Shown: positions 13,356 through 26,865 of the stretch, in pieces
Layout of the letters: each line of letters starts with the position of its first letter
Position numbering within the stretch: position 1 is the first letter of the stretch
NCBI RefSeq assembly: GCF_020740795.1
Contig: NC_067285.1
Coordinates: 40,894,511 to 40,958,510 of the forward strand
Origin: Apus apus
Taxonomy: Eukaryota; Chordata; Aves; Apodiformes; Apodidae
Length of the DNA: 64,000 nucleotides
Direction of reading: 5' to 3'
Translations under genes and position numbers: made by a program
Notes under the pieces: model-generated
What the model was told of the DNA's origin: nothing
Databases searched by the model: none
The model's input: the letters and a program-made list of their open reading frames with translations, nothing else

Positions 13356-16300
13356 AGGGAGATCCCAGTATGGCAATATCAAACCAGTGTATGGGAACAC
13401 AAGAGCAAGTCAGTTACTGCTCCTCAGAAAAAAAGAAGTTTCTGTGACACATTAAAAATTAACATGTTTAATATAACTTTAAGAAAATATTCAGATAGAA
13501 GTAGTATGACACACTTTCATTTTGATGAGACTCTGTGACAGATAATGTCTTAGATAAGATTTTTATTCTTCCCCCAAGTCATCAATTCAGGAGCATCTAG
13601 TTTCTGTGAGACATCTCAAGCAGCCAAATCTTTTTAGATACCTATCCACAAATCCTCATCTTACAGTTTTCAAATGAATCATCATCTGCTAGGGAAAGTA
13701 CCAGCTGTAGCCATAAGACAGCTGTAAAGCTCACTCTGAAGGAGGGCCAGGCCACTGTACAGATCCAGAAACAGCCCTGTTATGAATTATATTGTTTATT
13801 TGAAAAAAAACCAAAACAACCCACAAGGATTTTCACAATTGGAGCCACTCCTATAGTTAACTACTGTGAAGAATCCATCTTTATCAACAGGGTGCACTAC
13901 TACAGTTATATACAAAGTAATATTACAGAGGTAAAACACAGTATTAAGATAATGTACTGAAGTGTGTGATACAACCTATCATGACCCAGACAGAGGGAGA
14001 GGACAGATGTTTCATTTGTAGCTAATACTGGTTTGGGCTGATCTGAATGCTTAGTTCTAGGCCTTGACTGTTCTCAGATTGTAGATGGAACAGAAATGAG
14101 TTTTAGTAGCGCTCAAATCAAGATACTAAACTCTGGAAACCAGAAAGTCACACAGAAGCCATGAAGGTCAGGACAGTTCAACTCCAAACCTACTCCTTCC
14201 CAGTCAAAGTGGAATGGTTAATATTTTGGTCACTGCACAGCCTTAAAGGGGGAGCATATGAAAAGCCCAAGAATGTGAAGTTATGTTTTCACTTCCTGAA
14301 TTATACAGAAGTTCACTAGCTTAAGAACCACTAGCTAGGAGGACTGATCAGCATTCAGGTTAGTGTGCATAATGCTTTGTTAGTTATGCAAAAAGAACCC
14401 AAAACTGAGTGAGAAGAGCCATTTACAGATTTGCTCCCCAAATCAACAATAACGCAACAAGAACATCCAGCTCCTTGAGACTGGCTTAGTACTAGTGAAC
14501 GCTGCAGACTTACACAAGGACACACAGTCTTTCCTCTGTAGAACAAAGAGTTCTACAACTAAGAGTGTAGGTGAACACCACAGAAAGTGACTGACTCTAA
14601 GGAAACTAAAGGAATTGGCTCATTCATAACATCTATTATTCCTTGTAGACAGCTGCTCGACACTTTCCACCACGGAATAACTGTCTGACTGAATAAAACA
14701 AACCAGATGTTTGTTTATAGCTCAACATTGTTTGCTGAGAGCAAGTCAGCAATTTTCTTGTTCAAGGTAAATATTTAGAAACATTGATGATGTCTGCTGT
14801 TCCCAGAGTGCAGCTGGGAGCTGGAATTCCAGGCTCCAGAGCTGCTATTCTGGTCCTCAGGCAAGGGGTTAAGGATCCCCTCCTAGCTCTTCCTCACTAT
14901 CAAACTTAGCAAATCAAGCAGGGATGGGAGGTCAGAGCACAAGCACCTTCTATCTGCTGCACTTTGGATACCAGTAACATCCTAAAGTGAAGTGATTTTG
15001 ATTCAGACATGCCAGCTAAATCTGAAACTGAATTAAGTGTAAAATTCCTCAAGTCATGTAGAATATTTATTTCAGCAGAGGTAAAATACCTCAAATAATT
15101 TTGAAACAAAAAGAAATGGAAGGCATTAGACAGTAGCAGGACATGAATGAAAATCACTGTCATGAAGTTAAATCCCAGGAATCCTGGCTGACAAGCCAAC
15201 ATAGATGTTGGAGTACATGACATCCTCCCCTATCAGGTACCATGGGAGACAGTGCCCCAGAAAGAGAGGATTGCCCTTGTTCTTCCACACATGGGAGGAA
15301 GACACTTCAGTGCTACAGAACAGAAACAAAAACTCCCACTGTAACTCCAACTAGGCAGTGTTCAGAAGAGAGGTCTTCCAAACCCCATAAATCCAACACT
15401 TGTTATTTATGAGCAGTGGCACTGAATTTGGAAAAAAGCAGGCACGAGTCTGGCAGAAATCAAGATACAGGTCAGGTGAAGCTTCACTAACAACCCTGTG
15501 TGGAATCTAGTTGCCCACCCCCGAGATGAACAAAAGCCACCTCATCATCTGTGCAGAGGAGGGCAGTGATCCTCCCTCTGAAAACAAAAGTGAACTGAAG
15601 GAGACAAGAAATTTGCCTCCTGGAAATGCAGAGTGTGTAGGAGCCCTGTGAGCAGTGAGGTTCTGCACGTGACCTGAGTGCAAACAGACTGCAGGCATAT
15701 AAATATGTACAGGTGTGCATGTGTGGCTCTGTAAAACTAAGCTGTCTAACACAGAGCCTGATGATGACAGAGCAGGTGATCATCTGGTGCTGCTGACCAC
15801 AAGATTAGATAAGGATATGCAGTGACAAGTTCTTCTCCACTTTAATCTAGCTAACAGAACAAGTCTAGCTGTTGCCCTGTGCTGCACGAAGAAAACTTGA
15901 ACATTTGAAAAGAGGGCAGCTGGCAGAGCTAAGGAAGAGACAGAGGGAGAGAAGTGAGAGAGGCAGGAAGCAGCTGCAGTGCAAACTGCAGCCAAGCAGC
16001 AGCTTTGGTAGGAACTGCACCAAGCAGATGTTGGCTGTTCAGTCTGGTTACAGCTGCACCACCAAGAAGGAACACAGGGGGCGAGGAGAGGGGGGGACTG
16101 ACAGACAAAATAGTGGGGGAAAACCTCAGTGCTCTCCCCTTCTCCATCCACCAGTGCCATCAGGAGTTATAGAAACCGAGGCAAAACTGCTCAGATGCTC
16201 ATACTAATTAGGTCAAATCAAGGTTTGAAAACAGGGGAAAAGTTCAAGTTAAACACTATTACAAGTCTTAGCCTACTGTGATTTTCAGCAGAAAGTTAAT

Positions 16301-18589
16301 TTAACAAGCAAAAAAAAAACAATAAACCCCCACAAACAGAAACCACACATCTAACTGGTTTAGCTTGTTTCAAACCACAAGGCTTCCTTGTGTAGAAATC
16401 CATAAAAAATGTCTTAAGACTAAGACAAAATTTCTAGATCCTTTCAGTACTTCAAAGGTTCTTTGTAGCAAAAGCTCCCATTTTTTATGGTTTTGTGTTA
16501 CTTGTCATACAGGTATTTCAGAAAAGAGTGAAATGAGTACAGTTGGCACCATCTTTCATCTGCTCCTATAACCAAAGCCTCATTTGTGCCATAAACATGC
16601 TCACCATGAACGAGGACTGCTTGCAAAAATGCAACAGAAAAAGGACAGAAAAGGTGTTTTGTCGAGCACGAAAAGCACAGTCAGATAAAATCTCACTTTG
16701 AAAATAATTCTGCCTGGCAATCCCTTAATCCTGTTTTGAGACAGCTTCTTCTCTGCTTCCTTTGATCCAATATATGAATATGCTCTAAGTTCTACTGAGG
16801 CTTAATTGCAGCTTCCATCAAACCTCAGAAAAGCCAGCTGTCTTCTGGGCTTTATGGGATGACAGGTCGGTTGACTATTTTGCATCACCCAAACCAACCA
16901 ACCAACCTACTATGCCATGAGGTGCTTATGCTGGATTCACTTTTGCTCCAGAACAACCACCAAAACCCACAAGAAGCCCCAGAATGGCAAAGGAGGGCTC
17001 TGCTTTGCAGCTACAGGTGTACTTAGGAAGGGATTGACTTATGCAAGGTAACTTTGGGAAAAGAAGAAAGCGAAAGAAAAAACACTGCACATCAGTGCAA
17101 ATCTTGGGAGTGTAGTGAAGTGTTGATTGATATGTAATAAAAATGTTAACTTTACATTTGTAGGAACACAGAACATAGGTGCTTACCAAGCAGAGGCACT
17201 AATTGCTTTCTCTGATGGACCTGACGATATAGAACATTAGTTTTGTGGTCTTCACAGCAGCGTTTAGTCCAGCCCTATGTGGAAGTATAAAGGGAAAGCA
17301 AAATAATTTCTAAGTCATTTGCCAGCTGCCTTTTATCCTGGCCATGTAAGTCAAGGCATGGTACCCAGCAGAGCATCCCAGAGCTGTAGCCAAACATCAT
17401 TTCCCACACACCCACCAGGCCCACCTTCTCAGAGCTCTCTGCCTTAGCTGCCAACAATCACCATCATATTCTCTCATCTAGAGATCCACTGAGGCTTCAG
17501 CCTCATGCTTCACTCACAAGTCAAACAGTTCAAACCACACAGCAATCTCATCTTCCTTTTGTTCCAAGAGCTGCAAGGCTCCTTCAAAAATCTGTTAGAA
17601 ATCAAGAGGGGGCAGAGGTAATACAAAATAAAACAACCCAAGAAGCCGTAATGCAGGAAATTATTATTACAAAATCTGTTTGGTGAAGCCTGCTGGGGAA
17701 GAACAAAGACAGTGGCTAGGATGGTACTGTGCTGCTTTGCATCAAACTGCTGGCAGGAATGACACGACGACTGCATCCTCTGGTGACCACACTGATTAAA
17801 CAAGCTTCTGCAAAGAAAACTGGATGCCAGGCTACTGACACCTCAGTAACGATTTATAAATAAACCAAGTCACGAGTACATCACTAATAACATGCTCCAC
17901 AGAAACTAGAGGTACAACTTGGCACGTTCCAAAGCGGACACACTTCTTACACAGCACAAGAACTCACACAGAAATTATAAAGGAATAGGCCCAAACTAAG
18001 TGAAAAAACTTCCAACCAAATTTTTTTAAGGCATATGACTGAATCTTTTGCAGCTTAACCTCTGTTACAGGCAATCAAAGCCACATGTGACACACCTGTA
18101 GTGGCCTCACCTTGTTAACATCGCGGGGAGCTGCTTCCCCTGCTGTGGTACTTTCCTATAGTCCCTCAGGTGTGAATTGTTTCATTATATTTCCAGAGGC
18201 CTTTCTTTGCAACAGGCCCAGAAAGTCGAGTTTTTGTAACTTTCACTCCTGCAGACAACGCAGGAACGAGCAGCCAAAGGAGGAACTAGGAGGCCCTGTC
18301 TGCTTGGAGAGCTAACTGCACACTTAATAAATAGAAGCTTAATAGATAAAAGCTTAACTGCTGCTTCCCAGCAGCTAGCTAAGCAACTGGCTTGAGTGGG
18401 GATGGGGAAGTGGAACCTGTCAAAGCAGCAGGAAGCGCAAGAAGGCCGTAACAAGAGCTGGTGGGGCTGTGGCAGCTGTAATTCTGAGGTCTCTGAGAAG
18501 GAAGGAGAGGGCAGGGACTCGGGAGGGCTCTCCCCAGCAGCAACGGGTCACTTCTTGCTGCTGCTGAACACAAGAAATAGCGGGTCTGG
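13356..18589 (-). other. KLHL8 intron 1, remaining part
   Basis: About 5.2 kb of first intron with no recognisable repeat family, RNA gene or conserved coding exon. Short open frames occur here (for example near 15.8-16.2 kb), but none resembles a protein family I know and none has supporting splice sites. Confidence 0.55.
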
Positions 18590-19270
18590 GGTAAGTGAAG
18601 CGGTTCTACCCACTCCCCACCAGCGGTGAGCTGCCCAGGACACTGGTTTCTGGGGCCGGGGATGACACGCGGGGGCCCGGGCAGCGCGTCCCCCCGCGGC
18701 CCCAGCCCGCGGACCCGCACCCGTTCCGGCTCCACCGGCCGGGACCCCCCGCTCGGCCCGGGTCTCTGAAGCCCGGGCCGGGCGTAACAACCGACGACAT
18801 AACGGCAGCCGGGCCCACCGGGCGCCTGTCGGGAGCGGGGTCCCGGCTCTCCCGCTCCGGGCGCCTGCGGGGAGAAGGGACGCGAGGAGAACAACAAACC
18901 CCCCCCCCAACCCGGCCTCCGGCGCCGCAACCCCCCGTCACACGCGAGGGGAGGGGAGGGGAAGGCGGCCCCGCCGGCGGGGAAGGGACAGACCCGGTTT
19001 CCTCCCGCCCCGCCGCCCGCCCCGCTCACCTGCGCGGCCGCCGCGGAGCCGGGAGGGCGGGAGGCGCCCGGGGCGGGGCGGGAGGCGGGGGCGGCGGGGT
19101 CTGCCGGCTCCTTCCTGCCCGCCCCTTCTTGCCCTGCCAGCCCCTTCCTGCCGGCCCTGCCAGCCCCTGCCCGCCCCTTCCTGCCCGCCCCTGCCCGCTC
19201 TGCCAGCCCCTTCCTGCCAGCCCTGCCAGCCCCTGCCGGCCCCGGCGGAAAGGAAGGGTTGGGTCGGCGT
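18590..19270 (-). promoter_or_regulatory. KLHL8: KLHL8 CpG-island promoter and non-coding exon 1
   Basis: About 680 bp that is very GC-rich and CpG-dense, against AT-rich flanks. A strong minus-strand splice donor (GCAG then GTGAGC) ends a putative non-coding exon 1 at 19030. That places transcription start slightly above this position, within or next to the C-rich minisatellite. The first intron then runs about 7 kb to the coding exon near 11.9 kb. A non-coding first exon in a CpG island fits the human gene. The exact start site is not visible. Confidence 0.7.
19108..19243. repeat. C-rich minisatellite at the KLHL8 promoter
   Basis: An imperfect tandem array of CCCCTTCCTGCC and GCCCTGCCAG modules, with unit length about 10-20 bp and variable order. 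The plus strand is pyrimidine/C-rich. It sits immediately upstream of the putative KLHL8 non-coding exon and so probably lies in the core promoter. Confidence 0.75.
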
Positions 19271-19304
19271 CGTCATGACGCGTTTCACGCGTCTCCCGCC
19301 GTTT

Positions 19305-19770
19305 CATCGAGTCATAGAGCCCTTCACGTCGGAAAAGCCCCTGGGGATCCCCGAGTCCAGCCACCATCCCTACTCTACCCAGTTCTCCCCTAAACCATCT
19401 CCACCAACACCACATCCAAACGACCCTTCAACACATCGAGGGATGGTGACTCCACCACCTCCCTGGGCAGCCTGTTCCAGTGTCTAACCACTCTTGCTGT
19501 GGAAAAAATTTTCCTACTGTCCAGTCTAAACCTGCCCTGTTGCAGCTTGAAGCCATTCCCTCTTGTTCTGTGGCTAATGACCTGTGAGAAGAGACCAGCA
19601 CCAACCTCTCTACAATGACCTTTCAGGCAGTTGCAGAGACTGATGAGGTCTCCCCTCAGCCTCCTCTTCCTCAGACTACACATTCCCAGCTCCTTCAGGC
19701 CTGCATCAGATTGATTCTCCGGACCCTTCCGCAGCTTCCTCGCCCTGCTCTGCCCTCCCTGCAGCTGGGG
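19305..19770 (-). mobile_element. CR1 LINE 3' end, minus orientation
   Basis: Reverse complement of a CR1 3' region: TCATAGAGCCCTTC at the end, then GGATCCCCGAGTCCAGCCAC, and further in TTGCAGCTTGAAGCCATTC and AGGTCTCCCCTCAGCCTCC. The same subfamily, matching closely by eye, occurs in plus orientation at 62,815-63,712. Neither copy has an intact frame. Confidence 0.9.
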
Positions 19771-22700
19771 TGGGAGCTGAGGCCTCCAGGGCCACCTGCA
19801 AGCAGCAGGGGTGAAGCAGCAGGTTGAGGGGAGGCAAGCGCTCAGAGGGGTTTGCTGCCGTGGAGCGATGTGCCGCGGTTTATAGAACTGCCCAGGCAGG
19901 GTCGGGAACTGCTCTAAGCTGCGGCTCCATCCAGGGGAGGGTTTTGGTGCTGTGCTGCTGAGGTGAGAGGTTCTGGCTGTGCTTTGCTTCATCTCCTCGG
20001 AGAACCAGAGGTGTCGGCAGGAGCTGGTGGCTGTGCAGGGTGGCGAATCCCTCTGTCCCAGCTCTGCTTGTTTATCAAGGGCCGTATGAGACAGTTGCTC
20101 TTCTTGCTGTAGTTAGTCTCTTATTTGGCCGCTCTTTTTCCCTTAGAGAGGGGTTTCTGTGAAAAATATGTTTTTCATCATTTGCAGATGAGTGAAGGCA
20201 GAAAAATGCTGCTGGAGCACGTGCTAAACATCCCTCCCAGGAGAGTTTCACAGTGAAAATGAGTCTGTTGCCTTCCTTTTCTGTCCTAACCTTGTTTCCC
20301 TCTTCTGATGCAATGCCAAAGCTTATCTCCTTTCCTGTTGGCACAGAAAAGGCTGCCATTATATGGGAAGCAGAGGAAGGCAGAACAATTCCCAAGAAAT
20401 GTCACCCAGTTGTCCACCCCTTCCCCCCAGATCTAAACTAGTGCCATCTCCTAGGTAATACAGATCAGAATGATCCCACTTCAGATTTTGGAGGAACTGC
20501 AAAGGATCTAGGGGAGAAGAAAAGCCTGTACCAGATCTTTCCACCAGCTGTTGTCCCTATAGTATATATACTGTCTCACACAGTGCTGCCACACACTCCC
20601 ATCAGTGCAGGAACATGATTCCTCAGTTCACCTTTATCCCCAGGCTTGTTTCAGACTCTTTGTAGTGCCTCTCTGCCTCTGGAGCAATAAGGGCAAGTGT
20701 CGGTCCCATTTTCCTTAAAGCTTGACTCAAGAACTTGAAAAGAGTTAGCTAGGAATGTATTACAGGCTGTTAGAATTGAAGGCAGACCTTAAAAAAGAAA
20801 TACACACCCAGGAAGTACTAAGTTTTATTAAATAACTGCCTTGCACAAAAGGCAAGCCAACTGAAAATGTGCTCTGCCTCCAGCCCCACAGCTAAGTAGC
20901 TCAGGATTTTTCAGTTATGCACTGTAGAGTTGAAAGCTGGACTCTCATGCTGCATGCCAAATTCTCCTCTATAGATGGGCATAATAATTCTAGGATTTCC
21001 TTTTTTCCTGAATACAACACCATTCTGCAGAAAAGCGGGAAGGTGTTTCATCAATCCACACTTGTCTGAGAAGGAGTTGCTGCAGGTTTACAGTTCCCCA
21101 TGGAATACACATGCACAATTATGAGGAGATGCACATTTATTTCAGAGTGTTTAAAGGAAAAGTCCAACTAGATGCTTTTATTCTTTATTGGCCTCATAGT
21201 TTCACCATTGTGTCTCCGTGATGACCAGCCTGGCAGGTGCTTTACTGCCTCAGATTGTTTCCCTTCAGGATGGAAGCTCAACACCTAAGAAGTTGTAAGA
21301 AATCTTACCTCCCAGCTTCCAGAGATGAGTGCTGAGGTTGGAACGAGCTCATAGCTCTGCTCTGTAAAAAGGCGGGAGAAACTGGTGGGCAGACTGCTGA
21401 GAAACTAATGCCTTTCTGCTTTTGAGAGTTAGCAGTGCTGCTTGCAATGTGTCGTGGCTCTCATCCAACACCCCTGGAAACCACCAAAAAGGCTCCCGTT
21501 GGCTTCAGTAAGAGTTTGATCAGGCCTTCAGCCCACAAAGATGCCATTGTTTAGTTTTGCTGCCACTGAGGGTTTTGGCACAGTGCTCCTCCCCTGCCCT
21601 CACATGCATGGATCTACTAAGTCCTTGCAATAAATTATTTACATGTGTGATGTCTGATCTCTGATGACAGAAAGAGGTTACCTCTTCCTGAACAGGGAGA
21701 GACTTTGACACTGGGTGCCTGGTGATGCATTGTGACTGTTCTGGTAAATGTGACACTGACTTTGTGTGCTGAATCAGAAGGTGTCTGAGGTGCCTCCAGC
21801 GCAAGATCCTGCTGGAGCATAAACACCTACCTGGAGATGGCTTTGGATAGAGAGTGAGTGCCAGATGGTGGCTTGAAAAATAACTATCTGAAGAATCTGT
21901 GCTGCTGCTTTCTTACATACAGGCCTGGAGTATACATGAACTTAGTGTGCTGCTGGAGGGGAATAGGAGCTACAGCCACTCCAGTCCCTAAATTGGTTGC
22001 TGATTAACTGGATGGATTAGGGAAAAATAATCCTTCTGAGTCAAGAATTCCTGATCTAGAAAATTCATAAACAGTGAGTGTGAAGCACATTCACAAAATG
22101 TTACTTTTTTTTAATGATTCTCAGCCACTCATTCCTGCAGTTGCATCCATTACCATTAACAGATAGAAAAGGAGTATCCTTGACAAAGTGTCTCCACAGT
22201 CCTGTGCAGAGATGCTCACTTGAATCTCAGGAGCAACATAGCTGAGTTAGCTGTAACTATGCCTCTGTTAATCAGTGTGCTAATGAGAGATCTGGTTTGC
22301 TCTTCAGTTCCTTGGGAGGAGGAAGAAAGTTTAGCTCGTGCTCAGTAGCATATTTACTGCACTTGTACTCTTTTTAAAGACTTCCTAAAATGAGAATCAG
22401 TTCTCCAGTTTTTTCATTTAAAAATGGCACACTAGGATCCTCTTGTGTCCCGTGGCTGATGTCAGCTGTGTGGCCCAAGCAGAGCTTCTTTGGCCAGAGA
22501 TCTGCCACATAACAACTGGCCTGTATGTATAAAGTGCCTTTGTCATTGTCATATCCCAGAGCAAAGGTTTTCTTTTCCATACCAGAACCACGTAAATTCC
22601 ATCTTTTGTCTCTTTAAATTTAAGGGGGAAAAAAATAAAAAGGTTTTGCATTTGTTTTTCTCCTGTAAAATGAAACTTGGCTCAATTTATCTTCCTAAAA

Positions 22701-25002
22701 GTGTTTATTTTTTGGATGAAAGTATTCGTTACATTCACAGTAATTGACATGTAGCTCTGAGTGACCTAAATAACCAATTAATATAAAATGGATTAATATA
22801 AAATGTTGTGGGGTTTTGTGTAGGTTGGTTGCTTTTTGTTGTTGTTTGTTTTGGTCTTTTCCCATATTCCTTTGCTGTAAATCCTGGTGCAGCCTCCTCC
22901 CAGAACAATCCTCTTGGACCTGTGCTTGTGTTTGAAATGGCTCTCAATACCATTTTATGTCAAAGAGAGAGAGGAGGATGGAAGTGGAAGTGTGTCACAT
23001 AAAAGAAGTGTTTAACTGGAAAGATAACACTTGGAGGCTGAACTGGTGTTAACTGCACACTTGAAGGGCTTTGAGAACAGAGCTCTGTACCAGACAGACT
23101 TGAATCTTGTCTTTTGCCAGGATAATTTCAGTGTAACTAGACAGAAACCACTAGATGAGAATAAATACAGGCCCCTGCCTCTGCATAATAATACAACCAG
23201 TTATTACATGATCCTCGGGTTTTCACATCTTAGTTTGCAGGTGTCAGTCCTATAAGGCTCCAAGAACTGTTATGTTCCAGGTCAGCTCTACAAAAGAAAG
23301 CAGCAGCATTTCATCATCAAACCTCTGTGGTCATCAACAGATTAATGCGAATTCCTGCTCAGTGTTTGGGTTTGTTTTTTATTCCCATTAGAGATCAGCA
23401 AGCTGGTAGGTACTAGTGAGCATGAGTCTCAGGAATATCTTTATATAAAAACTCTTGTAACTAGATTATTTTTGAGCAAAAAGTGTTGCAGCATCTGTTC
23501 ATCTAGGATGTTTCTTGAAAAAGCATCTTGATTGTGATGTTTTGGAGGATCATCAGCTACCAGCTGGGCATGTGCAAAGGCTGAGAACACAGCAGGGAAA
23601 TAGTTTGCAGGAGAAGAAATTTACTCATAGTAGCACCTGGTTTGTTGGATAAAAGCAAGTTTATTCATTTTCTAGTGGAGTTTTTGCAGTGAAACTGGCA
23701 AGTTCTAGCCTTGGTATTGAAAGCAGGAGACCTGCTGGGAGAAGAGCAAAATGAGTGGCCAGAGAGCAGATGGAGAAGGAAAGAATCTGAAAGGTTTAGG
23801 GTACTAACAATGTGTTTCAGAATGGAATTTTGCAAACGGCTTTGCAACACTGAGCAGCTCGTGACCTCAGATGCTGGACTGCAGAGAAGCAGTAGAAAAA
23901 AAACAAAACAAAACAACCCCCTTGGGTTGAACCTGCTGGGTTGAGCAAGTTCTGTGTGTTTAGAAATCAGTGTTCTGAAACGCCGCTTCAGATGGCACAT
24001 GATTTTGATGCATACTGGCATGACTTGGAAAATTTAAAATACTGTGATTCTTGCCCCAGTCTTGAGGCTGGGGCCTCGGTGCTCGCAGCCAGCTGCAGTG
24101 AGAGGTACAGCCATGGCTTGGAGTGGCTTAGCTCTGTGACAAGAAATGCTGTTTGGGATGGATCTCCTCACATTCTGAGTAGGATTCAAGGACTTTGAAA
24201 AAATGCAGCAGAGCCAGTCTCTGAAGAAGTACTCTTTGCTAAAGGGACATATCAGGCTGCTGTGCTCTGGGGAGCTTTATTGCCTGGCATTAGAAATTCA
24301 GTAAGACTGGATGTGACGAAGAGAAGCAGAAGCTGCTTGAAGACTCTTGACAATTTTACCTATTGTGATGAAGGTAGTAATTGTGAATGTTCTATATTGT
24401 CATTAAATATCGTTGTTAAATGTTGTTCTTTCCTCTGATAATGAGCCTCACAAATTTCAGACCAGCTGGGTGTGTCTGCATGCTGGACAAAGGAAAACCA
24501 TCACAGCTGCTCCTCTTTCATTTGGTGTTCAACTGGGTGGTGTCATCAAAAGGCTTCTAAGTCCATAAACCTCTGCTCGTCTTGCAAAGGAGATGGTTTC
24601 ACCCGTGCTGCCTGCTCAGCAGCTCTGTCCCTGTGGGCCATACTGCCCCCACACAATGCCAGTAGCTTTATGGACTAAAACTATGGCAGGAAGCAGCAGA
24701 ATGGATGGCTGGAAAAGAGGGCACGAGCGTGGTGCTTGGCTTAGAAACGCAGTTGTAGGGTTTGTGAGACGAATAGTTCTACTTGATGCCTGGTGCACGG
24801 GGGAGCAGAGCCTCTCCCAGCTGGCAGGGCAGTCACAGCAGTGACCCCCACATGCTGGCTGCAGCAGCTCAGGGAGTATCTATACACCTGGTGCTTGAGG
24901 TAGCTGTGAGGTCCTCACAGTCCTGGGCTTTCTGAAAGGGGAACAACTACGAGTGCTGGGGAAGGAGCCACACAGACCTGGAGCCAACGTCCCGGTGCTT
25001 CA
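19771..25002. other. Intergenic DNA between KLHL8 and the HSD array
   Basis: About 5.2 kb with no gene, tRNA or recognisable repeat. Open frames here are short and unsupported. The right end (about 25,003) is the left breakpoint of the triplicated segment. Confidence 0.6.
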
Positions 25003-26068
25003 GCTGCAGGGTTGCTGGTGCTGTCTGCGGGAGACTGGGCTGACTCCTCCAGCAGAGGTTCAGAGCCAGGCACTTCCTACTTTCCTCTTGGAGCTCCCTG
25101 CTGTTCTTGATGAACACATCACCCTTTGGGCCAGGCGCTCCCTGCCCAGCTCAGCGCTGCTGTCACTTCCCTGGCACAGGCTGCAGGCAGAGCTGTGGCT
25201 GGGACAGGAGGCAGGGAAGGCAGAGAAGCCCCAGAGAAGCCTCAGCTCCCAGAGACACTGGAGGGGCAGGCAGAGCCCAAGGGCAGAGCCGCTGCCGGGG
25301 CTCAGCAGCATCCTCAGCCAGGAGGGAGGTGCTGCTCCTCACACCTGGGCCTCAGCTTGGGTGGCTTCATGGAGCTTGCACAGGCTCCTGCTGGGCACCC
25401 ATCATGGCCAGGCTGTGGGGTGAGCTTCACGTCTGCTGTGGGCAGGAAGGGACCTGAGGAGCTCTGGAGGCTTTTGCTGACTGCATTCTGTCCTTGGTGG
25501 TGAGGAGGCAAAGGCTGAAATCCTTCCTTTGCTATTCCTTGATGCCCAGCAGAAGCTTCCAGGCTCAGGCAAGGTGGGAAGAGCAAGTGCCTCTCAGTCG
25601 TGTCAGGCCTGTCCTCTTGGAAAGAGCTGGATATGGAGCTCAGAAAGGCCCCCTCCCTCTGGGGGCTGTGAGCCAGCAAGTGCTGGTGCAGCTGGAGTTG
25701 CACAAGTGTGTGGAAAGAGAGTCTGTGCTCCCAGAGGTCTCTGTCCCCCGTGTCATCAGGTGCTGTTCTCCTGCACCCCAGGACAAAGACCTGAGGGCTT
25801 TCACCTCCTGGTCACGTTGGATCCTGCCAGAGCAGGCCAGCCTGGGGTGAGGGGCTGTGAGCAGCCTGATCTGGAGCCTCCCCCCGTGCTGGCACCTGCA
25901 GTTCAGCCCTGGCCTTGGGCTGCACTGTTGGCCACCAGGCCTGGGGGAGCCTGAGGTGGCTTCCTGGGGTGAGTGGGGACCTGCCTGGTCCCTGCAGCCT
26001 GGCCTGGTGCTTGGCAGGCTCTGCCTGAGCCTGTCACCCCTGGGGCACCTGCTCTGCTGCCCTTCCTT
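25003..26068. repeat. Downstream segment of unit 1 (repeated at 34,040 and 41,572)
   Basis: 1.06 kb lying beyond the 3' end of HSD copy 1. It is repeated with only scattered changes at 34,040-35,098 and 41,572-42,630. It is GC-rich with no retroelement signature I recognise. Open frames of 116-185 codons appear in several frames at once, as expected from stop-poor GC-rich DNA, and none looks like a known protein. After 26,068 unit 1 departs from units 2 and 3 until about 26,866. Confidence 0.85.
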
Positions 26069-26865
26069 GGGAGCTGTTGGGCAACACCCCTTGTCCTCCC
26101 CTGTGGCACCTGGTGTACCTCCCTCCCCCAAGAATCCCTCCTCTGCTGCTTCCCTGCACATGGGCTGGGAAGAGCAGGGCTGGGAAGGTAAAGCACAGGA
26201 TCAGACAGGGATGTTGTTGCTGCAGCATCTTCCAGTCAGCGAGGAGGGGAATATATAAACCCTCAGCATGGTGCATGTTTCAAGAGATGGAAAGAAAAAA
26301 ATATGTGGAGGCACGTGTATGATCCAGTGTCTGCATGGGTGTAACTTTGTGCTGTGATGAATGTGATAACTAGTCAAAATGAAGCTGCATTCAGGATTTT
26401 CCAGGTGTTCAGGCCTCCTCCTGCACTGTCCACAGGTACAGAAGCCCTGTGGACTTCAACTCACCCCCCTGGCCCAGCACAACCTTGCTGTTAATCTTTG
26501 ATACCCAGATCTGACTCATGGAGACTGAACCAAACAGACTGCAGAATTTTCATTAGGTTGGCCCAACTTATTCTGCATCCTCATGTCTCAAATCACATTT
26601 TCTAGCATGCATGAAGTGCAGGAGGGCACCCAGGAACTTGTAGAGAAACATGACACTGTTCTCACAAGAAGGTGTTTTAAAGGTGCCTGGAAATTACAGA
26701 TGAACAGGGAGGGTGAGGGGTATATGACTTGATACCATATCGTAAATGCACCTCTAGGAGCTGGTTATGACTTTCAGTGCCAAGTTTCACAGCTTGGTGT
26801 TAAAGAATTGTGTTTATTGGGAATAAGGCAGGGTGATGGAGCCATTGCATAATTGATGTCACTAG
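26069..26865. other. Unit 1-specific stretch below HSD copy 1
   Basis: About 0.8 kb found only in unit 1. Units 2 and 3 instead have a roughly 100 bp sequence here that ends in GATGACATCACTAGGGATTCC. Contains the presumed copy 1 poly(A) signal at 26,813-26,818. No gene seen. Confidence 0.6.
26813..26818 (-). terminator. Poly(A) signal, HSD copy 1
   Basis: TTTATT on the plus strand (AATAAA on the transcript), 540 bp below the copy 1 stop codon. Units 2 and 3 have the same hexamer at the matching place. Confidence 0.6.

Noticed and set aside
15780-16207. Open frames of 111-126 codons on both strands in KLHL8 intron 1
   Set aside because: They overlap on opposite strands and have biased, repetitive composition (R/E/Q- or S/L-rich). 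No family match or splice signals were seen.
25060-26258. Overlapping open frames of 83-185 codons in the repeated downstream segment
   Set aside because: They occur in many frames at once, match no family I know and have no splice or start context. Their conservation across three units only reflects the recent duplication.
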